Positions 11,082 to 21,330 of a DNA stretch of 64,000 bases are shown here, one piece after another; the first letter of the stretch is position 1, and each line of letters begins with the position of its first letter. The notes below the pieces were generated by a model that made no database searches, was not told the origin of the DNA, and saw only the letters and a list, made by a program, of their open reading frames with translations. The translations under genes and the position numbers were made by a program. Origin of the DNA: Cladocopium goreaui (lineage: Eukaryota; Sar; Dinophyceae; Suessiales; Symbiodiniaceae); NCBI GenBank assembly GCA_947184155.2, contig CAMXCT020001098.1, positions 1 to 64,000 on the forward strand. The letters are read 5' to 3'.

Positions 11082-11383
11082 GTGTAACATCTAAATAGAT
11101 GTAAAACTTCTTCCTTTTTTCTCATTTCTTTCTTCTCCCCTTCTAATATTGCAGGGGGACTGGAGCCGATTTGCCTATCCAGTCCAGCGAAGCTATGGCA
11201 TTTCGGTGGATGAGTGGCCTGATCAACCACTTGTACCTGCAAAATTTTTGATTTTTTTTTCGGAAAACCCTCATCGTTCTCGCGAAGTACAACCACGAGA
11301 TCTACTGTAGGAATTGTCTAGGCTGGTTGCACGTTACAGGACTCAGTTTCTGATGGATCTCTTCAAAGATCCAATTTTGTCTA
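11082..11383. repeat. Right 302-bp direct repeat
   Basis: Second member of the pair. It is preceded by a short (TG)n run. In the 33-codon frame the one difference I see, GGT to GGC, is synonymous. Confidence 0.85.
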
Positions 11384-13000
11384 GTGTGTGTGATTTGTTG
11401 AATTTGTTCTGTCTTCCCTCTCCCCCTCTCTGTGAGCCATATTTCAAACAATATTAATATAAACAGTGGCAAGAAGAGCAAAACAAACAAATCAGAGCAT
11501 CAGGCAAACAATTTGCCCATTCGTCGAATGTTTCTTCGCATCCCAACACCCATTCAATAAATGAAACAATGCAACGCGGCGGTTGGCTAGTTCAGAGATG
11601 ATGTGATATGTTTTGTCAGGAGACAACATCTCTCCTACTTACAATGCACGAAGCCTGATACAGAGGGCCTGGTCTAGGAGTCCAGCAGCGCTTGCATTTT
11701 GTTGGTCAAAGATGTTGAACGTATTCTCTGCGTACGTCTTGTTTTTTTCTTTGCTTGCCTTGCTGGTAGATAGTAGATGCAGCGGATTCTTTGAAAAATG
11801 GTTGAAGGCATAGAAAGCCCGCAAGCACCCATCAGGTAGATTTGGGGCCAGCTTGCATTATGATATACACACATATACGTGCACTTCATAGTGGGTTGAA
11901 TTGTCGGTTGTGCAGACGCAGACATCCCTCCCGAAACAAAACTATGCTATGAATTTGTACGTGTACATTTGGGCTTCTATGTTTGTTCTCCTAGCTCTAC
12001 TGGAATTTGTTCTTTAGGTATGGATCCAGCCATGAATTTGCCAAACTCTTACACCAGCCACATTCTTAGCATAGAAACCCAGAATTGTGAAACTGAACCC
12101 GCAACTGCACTGACAAAAATATGACCGTTTTGGGGTAATGGGGGTTCACGCCATTTAATAGGGGTTCAAGCCAAAAAAAGGGGTTTCACTCAAGTTTCAC
12201 ACAAGTTTCACGCTGTTGGCTTTTTAGGTGTGCACACTGTATATCTGTAGGGTTCATTGCAGTGCTGGACAACATTTGCAAGAAAAATGACGGTATTGTA
12301 TCAATTGCTGCTTTAGATTTTTTGTAACATCGATCAATGTTTTTCTGTTGGCAACTGCCTAGCTGCAAGTCTTTGGGCAGAGACGAAAGCAACAACAAAA
12401 AAACAGCATCCCTAAAGCACATGTGCGGGCCAGGTCGGGTTTCAAAAGTCAATCTCGAAGAGGCATTCTGCCGTGGTATCTAAAGGTAAACCGGCAAATG
12501 AGTACAAACAACAACCTAGAGAAAGAGATAAGGTCAAGAGTAGGTAGGACATTATCCAATTTGCACAGAAGGTGGTGAATACTGAAACTTACTATTGCAA
12601 GATGAGGCATCATGATTGGAGACCACATAGAGAACAACACACTAAGAGCCACGCACATTAAGAGCAAAGAGATCTCACGAAGACATGTGACTGGATGCGT
12701 GATATTGTTTGCTACAACACGTTTGCTATTCATATACATGTTTATATTCTCGAAAATGAAGAGTCGGTGGAAAATTAAAAGTCGGCCCCAGAACTCAAAA
12801 GATAAGGCGCAAATTGCTTTAGAGAAAACTTCATTGCTACAACACCGGCAAACCAACTCAGTAGAATCAAGTTCGACCAAATGAGCCTTTTGCATCCTAT
12901 TGCCACATCACTGAACAACAACGTAGACGGCCTACAGTTTTGAAACTGCAGCCTCAATACGGGTTTATCATTAGTATATTTGACTGCGCTTTGGCTCAGG
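11384..13000. other. Intronic stretch, two unrecognised open frames
   Basis: Mostly AT-rich. A 148-codon frame on the minus strand (12449-12895) and a 90-codon frame on + (12612-12884) overlap, so at most one can be real. Neither matches a family I know, and neither has flanking splice sites or GC enrichment like the accepted exons. Confidence 0.35.
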
Positions 13001-13802
13001 TATTGAATTTCACGAGGTCTTGGGTTTTTGGGATTTTTAGGGTATATTGGGTTTCAAAGTCAAAATGCATCATTTCGAGCAACCTGCGCGCAGAAGGGTC
13101 GTGAGGAAAAGTGTTGAATGTTGTGATTTTTGCTGAATCAGTGGTCCACAGGTCCAACTGGCGTTCCAGAGAAACTGAAACAGTCGGAAACAGTCGGAAA
13201 CAGTCGGGAGCGGCCCGGCGTGATCATGCCAAAATTGTCAATCCGCCATTTTTTTGCAAAAAAAAACTTTCCGCGCAATCCCATTTTTTTTTTGAAAGTG
13301 CAACGGGAAACAGTTGGAAACAGTTGGGGCTCGTACCTTTGACTCGGCAAAAAAAGAGCTATTTAAACCCAGTTTATAAAGAAAATGAACCTTAAATGGT
13401 TTTAAATAGCTCGTTTTTTGCCGAGTCAAAGGTACGAGCCCCAACTGTTTCCAACTGTTTCCCGTTGCACTTTCAAAAAAAATGGGATTGCGCGGAAAGT
13501 TTTTTTTTGCAAAAAATTGCGGATTGACAATTTTGGCATGATCAGGCCGGGCCGCTCCCGACTGTTTCCGACTGTTTCCGACCGTTTCCGACTGTTTCCG
13601 ACTGTTTCCGACTGCTTCCGACTGTTTCAGTTTCTCTGGAACGCCAGTTGGACCTGTGGACCACTGATTCAACAAAAATCACAACATTCAACACTTTTCC
13701 TCACGACCCTTCTGCGCGCAGGTTGCTCGAAATGATGCATTTTGACTTTGAAACCCAATATACCCTAAAAATCCCAAAAACCCAAGACCTCGTGAAATTT
13801 AA
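13001..13802. repeat. Long inverted repeat (about 365 + 395 bp arms)
   Basis: The left arm (about 13001-13366) is the near-exact reverse complement of the right arm (about 13401-13802), with a spacer of about 34 bp. Matching landmarks: TTTCACGAGGTCTTGGGTTT, AGCAACCTGCGCGCAGAAGG, GTGGTCCACAGGTCCAACTG and CTTTGACTCGGCAAAAA. The arms differ mainly in the number of 10-bp GAAACAGTCG units: about three on the left, eight on the right. RNA across it would form a very long hairpin. A diverged single arm lies at 6895-7330. Confidence 0.9.
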
Positions 13803-15262
13803 CAGGCTCAGGATATCTCTTGATGATTGTCACAAACAACAAGTTTGGGTTTGTGCGTCCATGGTTTGCAAGATTTTGCAAGTACCAGCAGGATGGTTGT
13901 GATATTTGATGTTTACACCACGCAACTTCCGTGCAAAAGAAAAAGGTTGAAAGCTCTGGGCCTCAACATGCCGCTCCACATACACGCATCAAACAGAAAC
14001 AAAACCATGCTACTACTATTGCCTGACAAAAACATGTTTGGATTATTTTTAGATGTATCTGACTCTTTTCGTGTTCGTCCTGCTGGGCCCCCATTGGCTT
14101 TTACAACAAATCCAACCATGCTTGCTGTTTGCCGGCAAATTGTCACCAATAGTTTACTTCGGTTTCAAAGTTTAGCTGTTCAAGTTCAAGTGTAAGTTGA
14201 AACCATTGCGCGGCAGGCTAAATAGGGCTTTGTGGTCACAAATCTGATTTTGAATATTTTGAATTATTGGGGCAAAAATTCAACTCTTCAATGAGCTTTT
14301 GGAGCTCCATGGAAATCACACGCAAAGCTTCCAAAAGGTTCTGTGTGAACATGGCAGTCAGAAAAGATCGACTTATAAAACAGTCCCACTGGAGTCCCCA
14401 CAAATGGATCAATACGGCCGCCGTCGACTACATCGTTTTTTGCTCCTAGAGGTGCGCCGGTTCTTAAATACTACCAGCTCCAATGATCAAACAATAAAGT
14501 GCAAACAAAGGGGGTTCTATAACCACCTTTCTTTCAAAGGTCGTGGACCCTCAGGGTATATATATATATTACGTAGTCAACAAACAGCCAATCAAGATTT
14601 TTTGGATAGACAGTGAGACCAACCTCTGACATATCACATTATAGGCTATCATGTGGTGCCCATGTACTTCTTTTTTCTTCTTGGTATCTTGCAAACATGT
14701 GCTTTGAATTGCCGCCATGTTTGTTTAGAATGCAAATGGCGAACCGTGGCGATGAAGCCCGCACGAACGTGGGGATCCATCCTGTGCGTATACTGCCTAT
14801 TGCTTTTCCAGCCATATGTATTTACATGCCCCAGCATTCCTTTGCTGGTAGTGGACTTGCATATCACAACGTTACAGACAGCTTTTGTCATCTCATGTCA
14901 TATTTTTCTTGGTGATGACTTGAAAACATGCTACATCTTTTGGGTGTAAGAGGATCCATTATCATCATATGATCTATGCCGATCTATGCCAATCTATGTT
15001 TGCATAAGGCATCCCTTTTCTTCCTCACCTTCCCCCTCCATTTCCGCTGGCTCTATCTTGTTTCTTGCGGCTCCTGGCTCAATATTGCCATCATGTTCCA
15101 ACGTTTGCATTATAATACCACATGAAAACCCCACATTCATGTTTCCAGAGAAGCATTACCCAACTCGTTTGCAAATCTGGGTGAAGGAAAAAAAGCATGA
15201 ACCCTTAAATTTTCTGTGGAAACCCATACTGTCCTTCTACACCGAATTCCAGCATATCCCAG

Positions 15263-15401
15263 GATTCAGTGCCCCATCTGCCGTTGCGTCCATCTTCCCA
15301 CCGACTCCGTGACCGCCGATAAAGTGCCACCCGCAGAGGACTCCGAGGCGTCCAACTTCGATCTCAGCACCTTGGGCCGAATTGGGGCGGGGGCTGGGAA
15401 T
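15263..15401 (+). CDS. RING-type protein, exon with last zinc-ligand pair
   Basis: After CCCAG|G the frame reads IQCPICRCVHLPTDS, then an acidic low-complexity stretch (KVPPAEDSEASNFDLS) and LGRIGAGAGN, ending at GTGACG in phase 0. CPICR is the classic final Cys-x2-Cys of RING-H2. It completes the ligands begun at 1935 and 3451, although the exon giving the sixth ligand is missing from my model. Confidence 0.6.
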
Positions 15402-16604
15402 GTGACGCGTTGATGAAACCAACAAAGCTGTGGATTTCAGCATTGACAGTCGGCAACAAAATGATTTAACCAACAAACACTTGGAAAAGTTTGGGTTTTG
15501 CCGGCACAAGGGATGATTTTAACCGTCAAGGATGTGCAAAATAAAATTGGTTGTTGAAAATATAATTTGATTTAACCATCAAACATGTGGAACCCTAGCT
15601 GTGGCATATAACAATCAGAATCTCAAAAAGAACGTGGGTATAACTAGCAGAAATGGTGATTTCATTCCAATCAGACAAGGTATTTCACAATATTTCACAA
15701 TCAACAGATTTGACATGTCAGATTTGTTCAGGCCATCACGAAGAATTGATTGATAGCTCCTCAAGATAGATCAGCGATGAGCTCTACTTAGTTCTAGAGA
15801 TGCGAAGGAACCACTGCTCGAAAGATAAAAATAGTATGTTTACTGGAGATACAGCCCCTATAGGGGAATAACAAGTTGAGTCAGGGTACGATAGCCAAAC
15901 AGGTTTCTTCTGGTCAAGGCGCACAAGATTAACAGCCAGTTCCATGCCTTGCCAGCTGGATATCTTGGCTGAGAATGTATAGTTCATGCAAATGAACTCA
16001 GAAGTCAAGAAAAAGGCAAAACCCAAGCCTAACCAATTTTCAGTGGCTTTTGCACACGTGGGAGGTGGGAAGCACAAGGGAGTGCATGGGGTTTCATGTT
16101 GATGCGTCCTCCCTCCCTAATGATGATCTGGCTAGCCGTGAAGCCGTGATTGGTCAAAGTTGTGCAGCACCTCTGCTTTTGCAGCAAGTAGCGAGCTGAA
16201 GTTGTAGCTTTGCTTACCTTGCCTGCACAATGGGAAGCTAAAGAGTTCATGTTTTCTTGGAAATGTTCAGATCGTTTCCCAGAATCATGCACCATTTGCC
16301 GGGATTTTTGTTGGAATTGTTTCTGGTCTTGTACCTTGACGTCAAATATCGTTCCATCCGCATACTTGTGGTCGGAAATGCCTATGAATTCCGAGCTCCA
16401 AACGTACTGTTACTTCCATCCTATAATACATCAATTTCTGCCATTTCATATTTCGCATGCTTCCATGTTTTTCTTCGATGTGCAGGACCCCACGTGGTAA
16501 GAGGGTCGCAACAACACTTTAACGCGATTTGATGTGTGTTCTATACTCCATATATGACATATGTGATTGGATTACCCATTGCCAAATTTAATTCGCCCCC
16601 CAAG

Positions 16605-16745
16605 TTTTGGCACATATTTTCCGGCATGTTCCCTATCGAAAGGGTGATCCAAGCGGCTGAGGTGGCGTCAACGAGCCAGTGCCCGAAGAGCTTGTGTGAC
16701 GCATGTTGCTGGGATCCGGAAGGAAACGATGAAGCGATCTTTTGA
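16605..16745 (+). CDS. RING-type protein, candidate last exon
   Basis: A CCAAG acceptor after a C-rich tract opens a phase-0 frame (FWHIFSGMFPIERVIQAAEV ... CPKSLCDACCWDPEGNDEAIF) ending at TGA 16743-16745. The preceding exon also ends in phase 0. The Cys-rich CPKSLCDACC might bind metal. Assignment to the RING-type gene rests on order, strand and phase only. Confidence 0.45.
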   Translation, partial: FWHIFSGMFPIERVIQAAEVASTSQCPKSLCDACCWDPEGNDEAIF

Positions 16746-17224
16746 GGGGAAAACAGGCTCATTAAAAGATATTAAAAAGCATGCTTAAAAGAAAAACGAT
16801 TTGTATGTTCTTGACTGTGGGAAGGTCGTATTTCATATTCATGTGTGTTCTTTCGCTTGAATCGTATGCATTGAGAAAGAGAGTTCGATAGGTTGGAAGC
16901 AGGCGATATTTGTCGTGGTCACAGAATGTGGTTCTCCTGCCAAAAACTTGTGGATGCAATCCGCCAGACAATCCACTGGCAACATTCATTGTAACCAAGA
17001 CAGGCCTTTTCTGTGACCAGCCCCCCGTCTGATTCAGTGACCCACAGGTTTTGAGTAATATGAATTAATATGACGCAACCACCCTCTTCTCAGGGCGTAT
17101 GTAGCCTCTTGCTTGTAATGGAAGATGTCAGCTGACCATATTTTTAGGATTGGCATAAAATTTCTGAAACCGGTCGAGTTTGCCACAAAAGCTTGGATGT
17201 ATTGGATGTATCATTTTTTGTTTT

Positions 17225-17320
17225 TGTTGATGATGATGTTGTTGATGTTGTGGTTGTTAGAGTCGACGTCGTCGTCATCGTCGTCGTCGTCGCCGTCGCC
17301 GTCCTCGTCGTCATTTTTTG
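17225..17320. repeat. GTT/GTC trinucleotide tract
   Basis: TTGTTGATGATGATG followed by a (GTC)n/(GTCGCC)n run. Simple sequence in a non-coding context. Confidence 0.8.
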
Positions 17321-17657
17321 TTGAAGAAGACCGATGAAGAAGAAAAAGAAAAAGTTGTTCCAACTGGGTGCCAAACTCTAGTTTTTAGTCAGGCAAAACC
17401 TAAATTGATTTTCTGGGCACAAAGTTTCGATCGCCTATCAAAACACCATGCGCACCTGTGCTTGAGGCCAAGCGTGGCATGTATGGCCTTGGGAACAGCT
17501 AGCAGTTGTTCAAATTAATTTGCGCATTTGCGTTTTCTGTGAGCATGACTTGTTGCTTCTGTGCAAAAAAAATAAAAACACATAAGGATTACAGCGTGAA
17601 GGCCAGAAAGCGCATGAAAGAATTATGTCAAAAAGTCAGTTAATTTTTGGACCATCA

Positions 17658-17766
17658 TGGTGGGCCTGAACACAGGGATGAGGAGCCTGGTAGCGAATCT
17701 GCAACAAGTGCAACAAGTCGTTTCACAGACCAGCTGGCAAAACCATCCCTGGGACGAGGGCCATCT
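17658..17766 (+). CDS. Candidate exon, possible start exon
   Basis: ATG at 17658 opens a 59-codon frame, MVGLNTGMRSLVANLQQVQ followed by QVVSQTSWQNHPWDEGH. The Gln/Val/Leu-rich section looks like a short helix. A CACAG|G acceptor at 17673-17677 could start it internally instead. A different frame is open for 69 codons over the same bases. No family recognised. Confidence 0.3.
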
Positions 17767-18261
17767 AAACTGGATTGTTTTGTTTTCTTTCACGTTAGAT
17801 GTTTGCAGGTCACCAAGCCTGTTGTCCTTATTGTAGGAATCTGGGACGCATTTTAATTGCAATATGTGCCCAGTGTGGTGTTCATATGTGTTCATGTAGT
17901 TAGTCATGTCCAACATTGATGTTTCGGTATGTTCGATAGCATGCTTCCACGGCCTTTAACCCACCAGATTTCCATGCAATGAAGTGTGACCCAGAGTGGC
18001 AGCTGGGCCCAGTAGTTCGATGCAACCGGGGCTGGTTCCTATGGCTTTGATGTTTGGTTCAGTGCTTCACCTATTGACTTTTGATTTAACTTTGATGGGC
18101 TGTGCTGCAACTGGTGATTCAGGCAATCAGAAGTCTTAGCATGTTCAGTTTCATATTGGCGCATGCACACACCATTGCATACGTATGCCTTATGTCACTA
18201 CCAACGCCCATACCCACCTACAGAATAATTATTTACCATCCAACCTGCCCTACCCAAGGAC

Positions 18262-18400
18262 ATGCATACACACACACACACCCGCGCGCGCACACTCACA
18301 CTCACACGCACATGCGCATGCGCACGCACACACACACACACCCACACTCACACTCAGACTCACATCCACGCCCATACTCACATTCACACTCACGCCACCA
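18262..18400. repeat. CA/CACTCA microsatellite
   Basis: (CA)n, CGCGCG and CACTCACA-type repeats over about 140 bp. The open frames here are by-products of the repeat. Confidence 0.9.
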
Positions 18401-19009
18401 ATCTGTCATCATGGCTGTGGTTCTCGGTTTTAAGCAAGCCCGCGTTGGGCCAATCAGCCCACCAACGTTGGGCTGACCCTTTGTCATCCTCAAGGGTTCA
18501 TACCAAGTAATTATAGTGCTTAGTTAGTTGCGATTTATGTATTCTACTTGTAAGCAGGATAGCCTGAATTAGGTGTTTCAGGGGGCAGTTACTGGTTGGG
18601 GTGATCTTCCAAGTAAGGGATGACAGCTTCCGAATGCCAGCTTGTTGTGGGTGATCATACGTCCAAGTCGGCAAAGTTTGTATCGGTAACGGTTTGCCAC
18701 TTTGTTCACCAAACATCCCCGTGGCAATTTCCACTCTAGAACTGGTGAACCTGTGCATAGTTTAAACGATTGTTTTAATGCATTGGAATTGTAAAATTGA
18801 TGTCAGGCTAGTCATTTTATTGTTGGGGGGTTGGGCAAAGCATTTTATTGTAAAGGTAAATCCTGATGATTTTTAACATGTTAAAATTCCATTCTCATTT
18901 TATTGCAAAAAAATGTTTGCTTGGAACATTTTATTGCAGAATGGAACCAATGCTTTTCCAGGATCTTTTTATATCGATTTTATTGGGCATGTCATTTTAG
19001 ATCAGCGAA

Positions 19010-19315
19010 TTTTAAAGGAATTTGAAGGAATTTTAAGGACTATTAAGGAATTTCAAAGGAATTATAAGGAGTATTAAGGAATTTTAAAGGAATTATGAGG
19101 AAATTGAAGGAATTTAGAGAGTTTTAAGGAATTTAAGGAATCTTAGAGGAATTTTAAGGATTTTAAAGGAATTTGACGGAATTTGAAGGATTTTGGAGGA
19201 TGTTTAAGGATCTTTAGTGTTTTTAAAATTTAAAGGATATTTAAGGAATTTCAAGGAGTTTTTTTGGAATTCTAAGGAATTTAAAGGATTTTTAAGGAAT
19301 TTTAAGGAATTGTCA
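19010..19315. repeat. AAGGAATTTT simple array
   Basis: About 25 degenerate copies of AAGGAATTTT(A) in head-to-tail order. AT-rich, non-coding. Confidence 0.85.
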
Positions 19316-19892
19316 CGAAAGAATGCCACCGTATTTTGTTGCTATAGAATGCTGTTTAAAAAAAACACACACTAAATATTTGGGCACCTTCACTCTAAAA
19401 TGCCCCTATCTAAAATGGATTTCCTGACATCTTTTTAAAGATACGTTTCTGAGGGTCTTCAAAATTGGATGAAATTGGATGATGCTGGATGCACATTCAA
19501 GCATGAATTTGGTGGCAAGGCATTTTATTGCAGAGCCAGTTTTCATTGTTTTTGTGCATTTTAAAGCCTGAGGCCTATGCACAAAAGTTAGACCGCTCTA
19601 AAACTCCTGCACAGCTTCACATAATGAATTGGCACCCCGATCACCAAACTGGTTGCTGTTGCATTCATTACTGCAGCAGCAGTTGGAACCAGTGGGAAGG
19701 GCCTTGCCCCTTCACTGTTGATGACAGCAGGACCTAAGGAAGGACCTTAACCTTGCTGCATTTGCTCAGCAGGCCCCAATGCCTTTGCAATCAGCGCGGG
19801 CTCCGCAAGGTCATTAAAAAATGGATTAGCGCAAAGGAAATTACTCTACTTCGTGTGATCCCCACCATGACATGTCAGGACGTATATTTGGA

Positions 19893-20262
19893 CATATATT
19901 TAGTATATTCTGACATCCTATCTGACATATATTCTGGCATATATTCTGGCATTCTATCTGGCATATATTCTGGCATTCTATCTGGCATTATATCTGACAT
20001 ATATTTTGGCATTCTATCTGACATATATTCTGGCATATATGTTGGCATTCTATCTGGCATTATATCTGACATATATTCTGACATTCTATCTGACATTCTA
20101 TCTGGCAGTCTATCTGGCATTCTATTCTGGCATTCTTTCTGGCATTCTATCTGGCATTCTATCTGGCATTCTATCTGGCATTCTTTCTGACATTCTATCT
20201 GGCATTCTATCTGGCATCCTATCTGACATTCTATCTGGCATTCTATCTGGCAGTCTATCTGA
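19893..20262 (-). repeat. 12-bp tandem array (GCATTCTATCTG)
   Basis: Reverse complement of the 597-945 array, about 30 units. It creates a 251-aa minus frame and a 102-aa plus frame that I regard as repeat by-products. Confidence 0.9.
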
Positions 20263-20274
20263 TTCATTCCTACA

Positions 20275-20513
20275 TGAGGTCCGGCAGGGAACACTGGGCG
20301 GATACTCGGGTTGAGGTCCGGCAGGGAACACTGGGCGTGGTTGGTTGAGGTCCGGCAGGGAACACTGGGCGCGGATGGTCGTGATTGAGGTCCGGCAGGG
20401 AACACTGGGCGTGGATGGTCGTGGTTGAGGTCCGGCAGGGAACACTGGGCGTGGATGGTCGTGGTTGAGGTCCGGCAGGGAACACTGGGCGTGGAGGTCC
20501 GGCAGAGAACACT
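20275..20513 (-). repeat. 40-bp tandem array
   Basis: Six units of AGGTCCGGCAGGGAACACTG plus GGCGTGGATGGTCGTGGTTG, the later ones nearly identical. Confidence 0.9.
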
Positions 20514-20540
20514 GTGGATCGCGGGGTCGCAGTTGAGCAA

Positions 20541-20622
20541 GGACGACGAGGACGACGACGACGAGGACGAGGAGGAGGAGGAGAAGGAGGAGAAGGAGGA
20601 GGAGAAGGAGGACGAGGAGGCA
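20541..20622. repeat. GAC/GAG codon-like tract
   Basis: (GACGAC)(GAGGAG)(AAGGAG) purine-rich run. It is the counterpart of the 285-330 tract in copy 1. Confidence 0.85.
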
Positions 20623-20997
20623 ACTGACATAAAATCTACCTGGCAGGTGGGGAAAACAACACGCTAAACCAAATCAGTATTATATTAGTTGCATGTTCTG
20701 CGCTTGTTTCTGCATCCAAGTTTAGGATCGAAACAAGGAAGCAAGTTTAGGAGATCTGCGCAAGACCAGCCATGGGTCTTTGTCTCAAAATATGGCAATG
20801 ATTTGTTTCTGGTTCAAACCACATGTTTCATTGACGCACCATTTCGCCAACGCCCTTTATGCAGTTGACACCAGAAGGACCAACTTTAGGTTTCCCACTG
20901 TGGGCCGTACGTAAGTCATTGTTTTCGGTTGATTGTCGCGCCTTCACACGAAACCCAAATTGGTTCACAGCCATTTTTGGGGTCCTGTGCTTCAAGT

Positions 20998-21060
20998 ATG
21001 CCTTTCGGACGTCTGCTGACTGCGGCGCGGGACCTGGAAGATTTTTCGATTGCCGCGAAG
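20998..21060 (+). CDS. Candidate exon of a small gene upstream of the TIR element
   Basis: Frame MPFGRLLTAARDLEDFSIAA-K ends at a GTCAGC donor in phase 0; ATG at 20998 could be the start. A second frame from a CACAG acceptor at 20970 also stays open (LCFKYAFRTSADCG). The patch is GC-rich. No family recognised. Confidence 0.4.
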
Positions 21061-21300
21061 GTCAGCGCTGACCAGCCAAAGGTCCAAGTTTGGTGCGCGT
21101 TTGGATTTGAAAGCAACATCATTATAGGTGTGACTGGCGGTGTTTGCTTTCATATGGTCATATCGAAGCATATATAACATAGTGGTGGTGTTTGGTATTT
21201 GTAAGTATTTGTATGTGTTTGTTTTATTGGTTTGTCACTACGAAAATTCGTGCTGCGATGTTGCAGCTGAATGTTTTAAGGGAATGGAAATGTAACTCAG

Positions 21301-21330
21301 AGACACGTGGACGTCTCCATGAAGCTGAAG
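21301..21330 (+). CDS. Candidate 30-nt exon
   Basis: ACTCAG acceptor, then ten codons (RHVDVSMKLK), then GTGATG. Phase 0 on both sides fits the exon ending at 21060. If not spliced, the frame runs on to TAA at about 21394. Confidence 0.35.

Larger units (their letters stand above)
10021..11383. mobile_element. LTR-like element, non-autonomous
   Basis: Two 302-bp direct repeats (10021-10322 and 11082-11383) differ by only a few bases and a small indel and flank 759 bp of unrelated sequence. The repeats start GTGTAGCATC / GTGTAACATC and end CCAATTTTGTCTA. The interior has a 142-aa open frame on the minus strand (10320-10748) but no recognisable gag, protease, reverse transcriptase or integrase, and I see no clear primer-binding site or target duplication beyond GTGTG. 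It is either a small non-autonomous LTR element or a tandem duplication. Inside each repeat an AG|G site is followed by a 33-codon open frame (MAFRWMSGLINHLYLQNF then stop). Confidence 0.5.
3493..15262 (+). other. Very large intron of RING-type gene
   Basis: About 11.8 kb between the CKHYYH exon and the CPIC exon. It holds a MITE-like copy, a kelch retro-pseudogene, a CACCCC array, an LTR-like element and a long inverted repeat. At least one small RING exon should still be hidden here. Overlapping open frames at 9641-9956 and 12449-12895 were examined and not recognised. Confidence 0.5.
19838..20657 (-). mobile_element. Composite array element A, copy 2 (inverted)
   Basis: Read on the minus strand this has the same order as copy 1: the CCACCTGCCAGGTAG end, a CTC/GTC-rich tract (20541-20622), a 40-bp array (20275-20513), a 12-bp array (19893-20262) and the CATGGTGGGGATCACACGAA end. 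Conservation of ends plus internal order argues against independent expansion of each array. Confidence 0.65.

Noticed and set aside
12449..12895. 148-aa minus frame
   Set aside because: No recognisable domain, overlaps a + frame of 90 codons, AT-rich composition, no splice context.
12980..13005. Spliced-leader-like CGCTTTGGCTCAGG (also CATTTGGCTCAGAA at 9934)
   Set aside because: Only about 10 bases match and no retrocopy follows. At 12980 it lies at the edge of the inverted repeat.
14690..14770. Possible RING piece NCRHVCLEC
   Set aside because: The spacing (C-x-H-x-C-x2-C) is one residue short of a RING core, the phase does not fit the flanking RING exons, and there is no good acceptor.
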